Positions 34,153 through 45,300 of a stretch of 64,000 bases of DNA are shown in pieces; position 1 is the stretch's first letter; each line of letters begins with the position of its first letter. The position numbers were made by a program, and so were the translations under genes. Source of the DNA: Chloranthus sessilifolius (Eukaryota > Streptophyta > Magnoliopsida > Chloranthales > Chloranthaceae). The DNA lies in contig CM037593.1 of the NCBI GenBank assembly GCA_021018995.1, forward strand, positions 38,205,810-38,269,809. Direction: 5' to 3'. Below the pieces are notes generated by a model. It did not search any database and was not told where the DNA came from. It worked only from the letters and a program-made list of their open reading frames with translations.

Positions 34153-34305
34153 CTCGCTACAACGAGGTTCAGACTCGCTGGAGCGAGGTTCTTGCTGAAC
34201 CACTTGCTGCAGCTAGTGCACCATGCAGTTCCAAGCTGAAAATTTTGGGTAAAACTCACTGCAGCGAGGTTTTGGAGGTCTGAACAACTTCGTTGCAGCA
34301 GCGAG
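34153..34305 (+). repeat. Palindrome array CTCGCT-N2-AGCGAG in the Tek-2 LTR
   Basis: CTCGCTACAACGAG (34153), CTCGCTGGAGCGAG (34174, perfect 6-bp arms), CTTGCTGCAGCTAG (34203), CTCACTGCAGCGAG (about 34255) and CTTCGTTGCAGCAGCGAG (34288). Three are followed by GTT. Short hairpins of a sequence unrelated to those in the Tat LTRs. Confidence 0.75.
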
Positions 34306-35262
34306 GTGGAGCAAGGTGCCGACACCTGCTCGGTATTTCAATCATAACTTTTGACCCCGAACTCAGACTGAAGCGATTTTTATAGTGTTGGAAAGAGGAC
34401 AACGAACCCCATAACCTGTATAAAATAACAAATGCATGAATCAAAAGTTTTAAAGGTTAAAATTGAGTCGGAAGTTGGTTCAAGTTCTAAGTTAGCATGA
34501 ACTTGCCCATTTCTGCCTCGGTTTTAGGAAAACACTTAAATACGTCCAAGTTATTAGTAATTAGAATCAATCCTTAATACCTCATTGTATATGTGATGTA
34601 GATTCATAATAAGAGGCCATTGATAAGGACCTTACGTTGCTTTCGCATGACTCCGAACTCGATTTAGAGAAAACTCTATACTCAATCTCATTTTTTATCT
34701 TCGATTCATAGGTTTTATGATTGGAATATGAATTTGATCTTTGAACTTGAACTGTGAAATTGAATGGAACTTAAACTGGAAAGTGATCTTTGCATCGAAT
34801 CTTTGAATGTGAACTTAGAACTTGAATATGAATGTGAAACTTCGAATATGATCTTTGAACGCTAATTTAACATAGTAAGGGAATTTCAATGCTCAATTTC
34901 ATCTTGGACTTTGATTCATGTATTTTAATGATAGGACTTGATATGAACTGATATGAACAATGAATCAGATATGATCTAATACAAACTGATCTAAACTGAT
35001 ATGAACATTGATTATGATATGAATCTGATATGAATTGATATGAACTTAGAGTCTGATATGAATTATGAGCATTGAATCTGATTGAACTTAGAAACTTTGA
35101 ATATGGAATGAACCTTCAAAATCCGAACTCTGAAATTGAACTCCAACTATGATCTAAATAAGAACTTCAAACTGAACTCTGAAATCGAACTTTTGAATTT
35201 GAATTTCGAATAGGAATTATGAATATGAATGTGAATATGACATTGAGCTTTGAAATTCCATG

Positions 35263-35378
35263 ATTTGGACTGGTGTGGCGGTGAATTCGTAATTTGGACC
35301 AGTGTGGTGGTGAATCCATAATTTGGACTGGTGCGATGGTTAATTCGTAATTTAGATCGGCACGGCGGTTAAACTCTG
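35263..35378 (+). repeat. 29-bp tandem repeat, four units
   Basis: Units begin ATTTGGACTGGTGTGGCGGT at 35263, 35292, 35321 and 35350, exactly 29 bases apart, with about 75-85% identity by eye. They are embedded in AT-rich degenerate LTR sequence and are its only GC-rich part. Confidence 0.85.
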
Positions 35379-36319
35379 AAACTTTGTATAAGAATTTTGA
35401 CTTCGAACTCTGAATGAGAATTTGATTTCCGAAATCTGAACCCTGAATAAGAACTCTGGTTCCGAATTCCAAATTTAGAATAAGAATGCTAAATCTCTAT
35501 ATGAAATTAAAATCTAAACTGTGAACTTTGTATAGGAAATGAGAATGTGAACCCATAAGAGAATCTGAAACTTTGAATTCTGAATCCGATGTGGACTTTG
35601 ACATTAAACTCTAATTGTTAGAACTTTGAAAATCTGAAAATTTGAATCTGAACACGTATCCAAACTTGAATTTAGAACTTTGATTTTGAAGCTAAGACTT
35701 TGCAAACTCTGTTTTAATATGATTATGTTTTTGAAATCAGTTTTGTTCTCGATATGAAAATAATGTTTTCGTTCTGATTAGAAAATGCCTTTGAACTATG
35801 ATCATCGAATCTATGTTTGGAGAATATGAAATATAATTGGCATTGATTTTCTCCCTACTGAGCTTAGACTGTTAGTTCATCCCGACAATATGTCACAAGT
35901 GCAGATATTAGTCAGGATCCTAAGTTGAGATTGATCCCGATTTTGTGCTGAAAGAAGGTCTTCCGCTTGAGGATTTCTGCCCATAGTTGGTGGATCGTGA
36001 GACTAGGTATATGTTTAGTTTTTCACTGTAGCTAGATTTCATACACTCTAGATATGTTGTATTTGGCACCACTATTTTAGTGACTGTCGGCCATCACCAG
36101 TGGTCTTTGAGTTTCGTTTATGTTCTGTAAATGTTAATGGAATCTCTTTGTTTTATTGCCATATTATATCTGATTGTTCTGAATTCTGTTGTGCATATGA
36201 TATCTGATATGATTTCCATATATGCATTTGATATTTGTTCTGATCTCTGCATTAAATCAGACGGTCCGGTCTTCCCCAAAATCCGTGATTTTGACTAGGG
36301 GGAAAATCGGGTCGTCACA

Positions 36320-37896
36320 TTAGAAGACCATAAAAGCCAAAAGTTGACCATGATGTGTGGAGTGATGTGGAACCCAAGTGGGGTCCACTATCACATGAGC
36401 ATGGGAGCTTGGGAAGAGAGAGGAGAGAGAGAGTTGCCTTGGGAAGAAAAGGGAGGCTTTGGGAAGCAAATGGATGGAAACTTGTTCAAATTTTTCAGCC
36501 CATGTCCCATAACCCATTTGAAAAAATCGAATTTCTCAAGGGGGCTCCTCATTCCACCATTTTCATCTTCTTCTTCCACTTGAAACCTCCATTAGAGCTC
36601 CATTGCTACCTTGAATCTGCTCCATACATCTAGCCATCAAAATCACCATCCACCACCACCACTCAACTCCCCTCTTCTACTAGTTTAATATATAAAAATT
36701 TGGGCTCTCCAATTGCACCATTCAATTCAAGTCAAACCAGCAAGCAAATAGGATCAAGCCAAGGTATTTTTTTGGTTAATCTTTGTGTGAAATTTCCAGT
36801 CTAGTAGCTTAAGTTTTATCCATGGATTTTCTATTTTTCTTGGACAATTCTAGGATTTTATTTCAAGAATGGTTACACAATATATTACCAGAATATTTGG
36901 AGGCCATGCATGTGACTAACATGATCTTGCAAGGCCATCCAATGGACTAGATTGGCCAACTAGGTTAAGGCCAACATAGAGTAGTGTTTCCTTGAATTTT
37001 TTTGGACTTTTATGATAAAAATAAGTTTTTGATTTGAAACTTTATAATTTTCTGGAGCAATATTTAGACCAGAACTTTTGGAGGCCAGGCATGTGATCAA
37101 AATGATCATTCAAGGCCATCCAATGGTCTAGATTTGGTTAACTAGATCAATACTACATAAGGTAGAGTTCTCTTGTATTTTTGCTTGGTTTTTTGTGGTT
37201 TAAAACTGATTTTTATTTGGGATTTTTGAAAATTTCTGGAATAATGTTTTACCCGCATGTTTGGATGCCATGCATGTGATAAACATGATCATGCAAGGCC
37301 ATCCAACGGTCGAGATTGGCCAATTAGGCCAAGACCAACATGACATTGAATTTTCTTGGATTTTCTTGAGATTTTGTAAGCTAAATCAGAATTTTTTATT
37401 TGAAACTTTGAAATTTCTGGAATGATAGTTTGATTAGTCCTAGTGGATGCCATGCACGTGATCAAAATGGTCATGCAAGGTCATCATGGGTCTAGATTTG
37501 GTCAACTAGACCAAAACTACATAGTATAGTGTTTTCTTGACTTTTCCTTGTAATTATGTGAGAAAATTTGAGTTGTTGATTTTGAACTTTAAAATTTTCT
37601 GGAACATATTATGACCAGCACCATTGGATGCTAGCCATGTGATCAAAACGATCATGCAAGGCCATCCAATGGTTGAAATTTGTTCAAAGATGAACCATGT
37701 TCATCATTGTGTAAAAATTTTTAATTTCTAACTTTATATTTCCATGTCATATTATTAGAATAAATGGACCTTAAGACTGGTATCTATGTGGTGGTGGTGA
37801 TCTCTCGAAATTTATATTTTTATCACGAATTTCTAGGTCAAATGAATGGCCATAGATGCATGTTAATACTATGAGTAGTATAGTGTTGATTGCCAA
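36320..37896 (+). mobile_element. LTR-like segment, probably a further chromovirus LTR
   Basis: It begins TTAGAAGACCATAAAAGCC and contains TGTGGAGTGATGTGG, a TATA box at 36689-36697 and a CACCATTTTCATCTTCTTCT block, all reminiscent of plant chromovirus LTR U3/R sequence. Its second half is the 180-bp tandem array. No TG/CA termini or PBS could be fixed. The assignment is by general resemblance only. Confidence 0.4.
36840..37750 (+). repeat. 180-bp tandem repeat, five diverged units
   Basis: The marker GGCCATGCATGTGATCAACA or variants occurs near 36903, 37083, 37265, 37446 and 37626, with spacing of 180-182 bases. Each unit continues GCAAGGCCATCCAATGG, a TCTAGATTTGG block, a short variable part, and GAAACTTT-AAATTTCTGGA. 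A sixth partial unit may precede. Unit length is in the usual range of plant satellite monomers, but the copy number is low and the units are strongly diverged. Confidence 0.85.
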
Positions 37897-38271
37897 CACT
37901 ACAAAAATAGTGTGTTTTAGCGGCGGCGGTCTTTAGAGAAAAATCACCCGCGCCTATTCACTTAATACATTTAAGTAGTGCGTTTCAATAGTGTAAATAT
38001 GGACTTAAGATAGACTTAAAACAGTGCCTATATAAAGGGAACCTTTCCCTTGATCCATCTTATGTGAAACCCAACCGTGCAGCTCCAACCGTCCCTCGTT
38101 CATTGGAAGCGAAACCCAACCGCACGAAAGGCGAAACCCAAACCCTTTCTCCTTCTATCTCTCCTATCCTAATTACAAAACCCTAATTGTGCTCTCAGTT
38201 TTTCACTCTAATCACTTTCTCCAATCTCTAGCTCTTTCTAATCTCTCAAAAAATTTCTCAAATCACAAATA
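37897..38271 (+). mobile_element. CACTA (En/Spm-type) transposon left end with promoter-like region
   Basis: CACTACAAAAATAGTG at 37897 matches the CACTA terminal inverted repeat, and TTTTAGCGGCGGCGGTCTTT follows as expected for plant En/Spm subterminal sequence. The 3-bp target duplication would begin with CAA at 37894-37896. Downstream, at 38029-38036, is a TATA box (TATATAAA), then two AACCCAACCG words and a pyrimidine-rich leader, looking like a transcription start region. The right terminus was not found, so the element's extent is unknown. Confidence 0.65.
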
Positions 38272-38646
38272 ATGGAAGGCTACATCAATGTCTTTGTTCT
38301 AAGGCTCCAAGATTTCCTCCTCACAAAATAGATCTCGTGTTTCAATATTCGTGATTTCGGATTTTAATATGTTCATAGATTTGATATATGAATTTTTCTA
38401 ACTTTTTTGGGGATTTTTGTTGATATATTTTAGATCTATCAAATCAAAACTGCTGGAAGGCAGTGTCGATTGAAGGTCCATTAGATTGAAGGCTCCAAAA
38501 TTACACCATCATGAAAGGTTAGATCTCGTGTTTATCTCACGTTCAGATTCGTGATTTCTGATTTTTAATATTTAATATATTCATAGATTTGAGATCTGAA
38601 ATTTTCTAACTTTTTTGGGGAATTTTGTCAATATATTTTAGAGTAA
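38272..38646 (+). pseudogene. Gene-like fragment with an internal direct duplication
   Basis: An ATG at 38272 opens a 19-codon frame (MEGYINVFVLRLQDFLLTK, stop TAG). Two direct copies follow (38302-38435 and 38491-38646), each holding GGCTCCAA, TAGATCTCGTGTTT, TTCATAGATTTGA and CTAACTTTTTTGGGG. They may be duplicated exon-intron borders of a captured or transposase-related gene. I do not recognise the product. Confidence 0.4.
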
Positions 38647-41600
38647 TTCATATGTTTGAGATCCGTTCTTCAATTTTTCTTTATTTTTTGAATATTTAAA
38701 ACTGATCCAGATTCTAATTGGTCCAATTTAGATTTTTATGTTATTATTTTTATGATTCATTTTACAATAAATATGCCAAAAAATCATGTGTTATTTTTTC
38801 CATGCATAAATTGCAGAGTTTAATTTAAATACTAGAGGATGGTTTGAGCTCAATTTCTATTTTTGTTGGAAGAAAAAATGACGGTTCTACTGTCAATGTG
38901 GCTTGCGAACTCTGTTTCGAAACTTGTAATTATTTTGTTAATTACTAGATCACTTAGCAGGAATAGTTGGCTGACATTGCATCAATGGGTGAGGTCTGTT
39001 GTTGCGTCAAAAATGGATCATCATTTAATACTTAAGAGATCGAGGCACCGAGAATTACGAGATGGAGCAAAGGAAATGATGATGATGAATTAAACTAGAC
39101 CAGTTTAGGATCTAAGGTTGAGACATAAGTTTCATGATGAAATGCTTTTACTATTTTTCTCCGTTTTTTGTTAGTTAAATTTTAATATTTAATCATCCAT
39201 AATCACCATCTTCTTAGGTAAAATAAATAAGCAAAGGATGAATTAGACCAAATTTTAATATGTAATCATCCAAGTACACTAACACATGTTAACACATTTT
39301 ATCTCACGAGAATATGCACACAGATGAATCACTCCATATCTTCAGCACCCCACTGCCCAACAAGTTGGGATGCCCAACTTGTCAATGATCACTAGTAAAG
39401 TTTTAATAGCTTTGCACGCATTAATGATTAAATACCCTCAAAAATTGATAGGCCGTAGAACTGGCTTTCGTTAGTATTGAAGCAGGCAATGATCACATAC
39501 ATCTTCCCACCCATGAGAGATATAATGTCATTAAGGCAAAATAATTTGCATTTGACAACAATGATTGGTCATGGTACACAAGCATAGACCAAAGATAGAA
39601 TGGATAAACACTTAGTTAAAATATGTTGCTCTTGGCAACAATCAAATGGCCATAAAGTCGAAACAAGTTGCATCTAACAGCAACAATAGTAGACATAAGG
39701 CTGAAATATTCACATGGTAGTTACACATGGCAAAGCCCTAATAATGGTGAGCAAAGTAGGGAGACTTTCCCCTTACTAAAGCCACATGGGAGCATAGCTT
39801 TCTGTACAAAAAAGAAAATTGAAAAGATTGTAATAAATAATCAGTCTATCCCCTCATTGAAGCATTGAAGGATAACTAGAAGTGCAGTAAATCTATATGA
39901 AATTGAATATCCTAGTAAACAAAGGAATACCATAACAAATTAATAGAACAAAGTATATTTTACCAGTAAATTTTGGATAAACAAGGTTGTTGACTTGATG
40001 ATATCCATCCCTCTAGATTAGGATGTCGAAATGATTGGCAATGTGTAGAGAAGCATGTGCCTCCCTTTTCTGAAGTTCATGAGGTGAGAATGGATGATGA
40101 GTGGCAAAATCACAAGTTTTAATCAACTATAGAGATATTCTAGTGGTGCAGTACTTTTTTTTTCTGAAGGAAATATATGTAGCTAGTAGGCTAATTTTCT
40201 TTTCCACCTAGGTTTCCAAATCTGAGAATGGTAATTCTTTCCCGGAAATTTAGCTTTGAATCTATATAATTTTTTACTTTTTGAGTATATAAATGCTAGT
40301 TATATTGAGATTAACACAATTCATTTCTAATGATTCACAAATTAAGGTTTCTATGATTTTTGTTCTTTTATTTAATTTTATCCTGCTAATTCAACTATGA
40401 GAGGCTAAATCAAATTTGAGGCAGGCTGTTGTTGGGCTTCATGGGTGAGATATTGCTCATATGACTTTGTTTTAGCTTTCCATATGGTGGAATTTTATTT
40501 ATTTATTGATAAATTCTTATCCTATCAAGGATTTTACTCAAATGCTATTTGAAGATTGGTTTTTTAGTAGAATTGAATCTTTGGATTTTGTTTTTCTTTG
40601 AATGGTTATTTCTAATTATTGATTTCTACCTTTATGTTCTTCTAGGACTTAATGAGTTTGCAGCATTGTGGAATTGCCTGCTACCTTGAGGTGCAATATG
40701 ACACATTTTTTTGTGATCAATCTAAAGTCCAAGTTACAAACCATTGTAATATATTTCTGCCAAAGTAAATCATACCTAAGCAGATGCTTAATATCATCCA
40801 TTAACAAAATAAGTACTATAATATTAGAGCACAAATAACACATATTAGAGTATCCAAATCTCTCAATAAGTGTAATTGGTGCATACAAATTATCACTTTG
40901 ACTACTTGGACTGCTCTCATGTTACACCTTTTAATCGTGCAAGATCATTAAATACCAACATGGTGCACACTAGTAATCACCCATAGTAAGTAGGGCTCTG
41001 TTTTGTCTATGATATTAGAATATTTTTTTAGTGGTTGCAATTCATGGGAAAGTGTTCAAAACAATCTAAAGACCATCCTGTGGTTAATTCAGAGCAGTTC
41101 AAATTTAATAGTATATAAGTAGAGGCCAGTGGTAGGACTATTCCAAGTTGTGGCCAAGTGGTAGATAATTTTAGAAATCTATATTTCTCAAAGTGATAGT
41201 TCATGTTGGAGCCCAGCTACAGACCCAAAACTCTCTCATTAGAGTATACAAAATGTCTAATGTATCCACTCTTATATGAATGGTTGTGAATATTTCTCTA
41301 TGATTTGATGGCTGTGTAAATTGATCAGTAGAGCAGTCTCAAAATGTAATAATTGGTAACCGGTTAGTATGAAAGGGTATGTAGTACATGTATATGCCTA
41401 ATTCATGGAGTTTAATCATATTTTTTATTTTTTAAGATAATAAAAAATTTCAATGCTACTTTTCTAATTTTAACCATAATCTCACGTGTTACTAAAGTTG
41501 ATGAGATAGTTTCGGTTTTGAGAAGCAATAAGTTACTGCAATATCCTTTATGTTTTTTGCTTGAACTTCAAATGATTTCTAAATTATGTTCCATATTACT

Positions 41601-42335
41601 TTATAGTAGATCATAATGTTGTTGTTGGACTCATACTTCATAGCTAAAACCTGAAAAACTGCTACCCACCTGCATCATATGTGTGCTTTCTTTTGTTAAA
41701 AGTGATTCAATCACATTTTCGTGATGTTTTATAAATTAGATGGCTCTCTAGGAAATGAAATTTGACACCTGCTTTCCAACACAGTCATTTGTTGGTACGT
41801 CTACAGTCTAAGATGGATTTTCAGCACAGTCATTTGCCATGTGATGTTGGTGTTGGATCCGTGCCAATTAGGTAAGTGCAAATTTGATATCATTTTTAAA
41901 TACTCCCTTATTGATCATCCATGAAAACTTAAAAAAGTTAGCAAGGTAGTTGAAATGCTGAATTCTCATATCCAATCAAAATTTCAGTGATTTTGTCAAA
42001 CCTACCTCATTGTCCATAGACGATAGTCATTTAAGTCAAGATGACTTGGAAATGTAGATAGATCTTGCTCCTTTTTTTTAATCCTTCCCTATACATTGTA
42101 CCTATAGATATGTCTTTGCAAAGGTCATCAATTCTTATTCTTAACTAAAATAATATGCTATGGCTTTATTGGTATATAAAAATGAGATATTTATCATGCA
42201 CCCTCAATCTGTTACGTCTTACTTATTATATATGTGTACAATATTTTCCGCTAGCTAGGATTGAGGAATATCTTTGTCGTCCCTAGTGCATCTCACGTTA
42301 TTGGTTTGATTACGAGAAAGGATTTGTTTGTAGAG
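38647..42335. other. About 3.7 kb with no recognised gene
   Basis: AT-rich single-copy-looking DNA. Plus-strand 38863-39093 is open for 76 codons but has no recognisable domain. Nothing resembles Gag-Pol, LTRs or tandem repeats. It may be the body of the CACTA element or introns of a captured gene. An En/Spm transposase signature was looked for and not found. Text just before the Tat-D LTR (TTTGTTTGTAGAGTG, 42324-42338) is close to a CACTA right end but has an extra base and overlaps the LTR. Confidence 0.5.
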
Positions 42336-43931
42336 TGTAGACACCCAAAATTGGCCCAAGGTCCGATCGAGACATACTTCGAGAAAGGCTCACCCCTCAA
42401 GCTTCCGATAGCATCTCTCATACCCTTAGGAACCTTCCCAAAACCTTAGAGACTTGTCTAAGCCCTTAGGAATTAACCCCAACCTATAGGAACCCTATTC
42501 GAACCCGTTATCGGCCCTCCTGGGCAGTGGTTAGAAAGAGGTGTGAGAGGGCTTGAGGGGACCTCTATTGAAACTGAATCATATACCACTGTAATGTAGA
42601 GGTTCCCAGCTTTCCAACAAGCCAAGAATCGCCTCGATCCGAGTCATACATTAAAAGTTATGGCGATCCGAAAATGGCCTAAAAACTGTACCTATTTAAA
42701 ACCCTCAACAGGCTCTGAACCTCTCGAGAGCTTCTCGAGGCAGTGGGTTTGCTTAGTGTGTATAATACACATGCTAAGCCATTTCTAGAGAAATGTTTTC
42801 TAGTGTGTATATTATACACGCTAGGCCATTTTTTTTACAGAATTGGCTTAGCATGTATAATACACACGCTAAGCAAGAGTAGGTCCCCCAGCGAGCTCTG
42901 AACTTCTCGAGCACTGTACATATGGCTAGCACGCTAGGCTTAGCTACAGTAATTTTTGGATTTTGCCCGAAATTTTTTGGTTTGACTTGTTGACCATCCC
43001 AATGTTTAGAGTGGGTTTCATTAGGACTGTTGCACCCTCATTTACCCTATTTGCAACCCTCTAGTCATTTGAACTCCCACCCTATCATCTACCATTGAAA
43101 CCCCTTTCCCACATATCTAGGCTCTCAAAACCCTAGGAAACCTTAGTTTAGGGATTACCTAATTGCTAATCCCATTAGCTCTTACGTGTCCCCTTAACCA
43201 CCCCATTTTCTATAAATAGAAACGCCCCCCTCCCTTTACAAAGGCTTGAAAATTTTTAAAAGAGAGAAATTCTAGTGAGCTCCCCTCCCATTTGCCTTCA
43301 CTAAACCCATATAATTCCATAACTGAGTATGATCCTTGACACCTCATTCTATACCATCCATCCTTGAGATTCAGCTAGATCTAGCCCCTAGCCTTCTTCT
43401 CCTACCTCTTAGCTATCAAGCCTTAGAAGTTAAAACTCATCTTTCAACCATTCAAGCTATCATAAGCTCACCCAATGCACCAACGCGAAGGTCCACAGCT
43501 GTGCTACAAGGGCCTGAGAGCTCCGACTCTCTCCTCTATTCCTCTACCTTCTTTGCTTTTCCCTTATCCTTGAATTTGTGCCGTTACACTACCGAAATCT
43601 CGGTGATTGCGGAGGGCAACAAATAGGATTAAAGTACCTTAGGGCTAGAGGAAGTGCTCTTTTTATTCTTATTTTTCCCTTTTATTTGGCCATAAGTAGA
43701 GACCACATTTGAGCGGATTGATCGGTGCCTAACACCTTCCCGATCGATAACCGAAGCCCCTACCCAAGAGCCTTTGGCGTGAATCGGTAAAACAGGGTCA
43801 TATTTTGGCACTTCGGTGCTTATAATATTGATCTAGGTTTCCCGAGACACCCAAAGCTTCGGGTGGAGACTTTATATTTTTCGCTAGAGCACTTCGTCGT
43901 GACGGGTTTGATAAAAATCCACGATTGCACA
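42336..43931 (+). mobile_element. Tat-D 5' LTR (1596 bp)
   Basis: TGTAGACACCCAAAATTGGC to GATTGCACA. Collinear with the other 1.6-kb Tat LTRs, with TATA CTATAAATAG at 43210-43219 and the conserved GGTGCCTAACACCTTCCCGA block near 43723. Unlike the others, its palindromes have arm GCTTAGCGTGTATA (42751-42874). It inserted into, or next to, the unassigned CACTA-adjacent DNA. Confidence 0.85.
42751..42874 (+). repeat. Variant palindrome array in the Tat-D LTR
   Basis: Units at 42751-42779, about 42801-42825 and 42846-42874. Each has arms close to GCTTAGCGTGTATA and its complement (up to 14 bp). They lie 415-538 bases into the LTR, the same place where Tat-A, B and F have the TGGCGCAACTA palindrome. 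Apart from its fold the sequence is unrelated. Confidence 0.85.
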
Positions 43932-43933
43932 GA

Positions 43934-43951
43934 TGGCGACTCTGCTTGGGA
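43934..43951 (+). other. Primer-binding site (tRNA-Arg type) of Tat-D
   Basis: TGGCGACTCTGCTTGGGA, two differences from the complement of the plant tRNA-Arg(ACG) 3' end. Two bases after the LTR end. Confidence 0.85.
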
Positions 43952-45300
43952 GTAGCTAGTAAAGCTTCCCCTTAAAATTTGGCCTCTTTAGTTGTTTTTG
44001 TTTATTTTACTAACTCTTTGTGCTTGTTTTTCATTTCGTACTCACCCCTACGATTCTACCTACTTTTACTTACCCCTACTTTCCCCTCATTTACGTGCCT
44101 TAGTCGATTGGCGGGCCTACTTGAGCATTATCTTTATTTTCATTTATTTTAGATTATTTACATGCCTTAGCCGATTGGCGGGTTTACTTGCGCATTTACA
44201 CACCTTAGCCAACTGGCGGGCCTACATGAGCATTTATTTTTCACAATCATATCCTATCAGTGGATGTCAGCCAGTAGAGGCGGCACGAGACTATTGCCAC
44301 CCGATTTACAATATTAAGAAAACTCCCTTAAAACTGAATTTAAAATTGAAACAAGAGGGGGACTTAATTGAATTTTTGTGGGGGTAGAATTTACAAGGGT
44401 TGAGAATTTAGGAAGCGATACAAACATCCTGATTCTTGGTACAGCGGTAGCCCCTAGTGGTGATGATCCAAAAAAGTACCACTCCATCCAGTATATGCGA
44501 GGGCGCTTGCGCCGGAGGTATATAGGGTGGGTGACCGATCTAGTTATGAAGCTTAAAACCCTTGGGGAGTGTGTTTAGTTGCCCCGAATCAGCCTTGTAT
44601 CCCTAGGTTTGGAGAGGAGGGACCTGAAATAACAAAGGAAATTAGTCCCCGGAAGCACCGCTTCCCAAAAACCAAGAAACCAGACCAATTTCTGGCTTTT
44701 TGTCCTACTATAAAACCATTTATACTCTATTTTACCTAGCGTGTGTAATATACATGCTAAGCTAACTTTTCCCAGAATTGCTCTAGCGTGTATAATATAC
44801 ACGCTAAGCCAACCTTCTTCAGATTTAGCCTAGCATGTATAATATACACGCTAAGCCAAAATCTCCAGATTTTGGCCAAGCATATATACTACAAACGCTA
44901 AGCCAATTATGGGCTGGGTAGCCCAAATCTGAGGCCTTCTATCACTTTCCCCGAGTCCCCCGCTTAGTGGTTTAATACCTCCGCTAGATCCCACACACTT
45001 CGACACCCAATACGCCCTCGCCGGTCAAGAGAGGTCACCCTCTTGCGTGGATTCATGTGCATTCACATAGAACAAAGGTTTTTCCTTTTGTTTCTTTCGA
45101 AGTGCATCGGGGTCCCGCTGTGAGAGATATTTTAGGTGTGAACGCCACCCGAAACAGGAATTCAAAGGCCCCGGAACTCTTCATCATAAAGGATTACTTC
45201 TTTAGCCAAAAAAATTTAAAAAAAAATCTAGAAAAAGATAGCTTGTGGTGCCGGCATAATGGCATCACCTTACCCTCCGTCATCCCCTAGGGGAAGGAGG
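43952..45300 (+). other. Long untranslated leader of Tat-D
   Basis: Contains three TTAGCCGATTGGCGGGCCTA blocks (44095-44128, 44160-44192, 44203-44232), the GGTAGCCCCTAGTGGTGATG block near 44444, the variant palindrome array at 44736-44903, and a CGCCCTCGCCGGTCAAGAGA block near 45014. Same order as in Tat-A, B and F. Confidence 0.65.
44736..44903 (+). repeat. Variant palindrome array in the Tat-D leader
   Basis: Four units at 44736-44762, 44783-44808, 44829-44855 and about 44877-44903, spaced 46-48 bases. The second and third have TAGCGTGTATA / TATACACGCTA arms (perfect in the second). Offset from the PBS is 802-969 bases. Confidence 0.85.

Larger units (their letters stand above)
32857..36319 (+). 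mobile_element. Tek-2 3' LTR (about 3.46 kb, Tekay-like)
   Basis: Starts TGTAACAACCC and ends GGGTCGTCACA, forming a short imperfect terminal inverted repeat. Inside are a 19-bp perfect stem (33065-33117), a TA microsatellite (33299-33339), five CTCGCTGCAGCGAG-like palindromes (34153-34305), and a long degenerate stretch built from GAACTTTGAA / TGATATGAAC words (34700-35700) that includes a 29-bp tandem repeat (35263-35378). Length and termini fit a Tekay/Del LTR. No 5' partner is recognised. Confidence 0.65.

Noticed and set aside
32852-36325. TAGAA on both sides of the Tek-2 LTR as a target-site duplication of a solo LTR
   Set aside because: The left TAGAA is part of the Tekay PPT context (AAGGTAGAATGTAACA), and on the right an extra T intervenes. 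The LTR is better explained as a 3' LTR with its internal region deleted.
38863-39093. 76-codon ORF as a host or transposase gene
   Set aside because: No motif, ordinary length for AT-rich noncoding DNA, and no supporting splice structure that I could define.
40649-40888. Minus-strand 79-codon ORF in the unassigned region
   Set aside because: Hydrophobic mixed composition without domain, start context or second copy. Consistent with chance.
42321-42338. TTTGTTTGTAGAGTG as the right end of the CACTA element
   Set aside because: One base too many for the terminal repeat, no inverted GCGGCGG subterminal sequence before it, and it overlaps the Tat-D LTR start.
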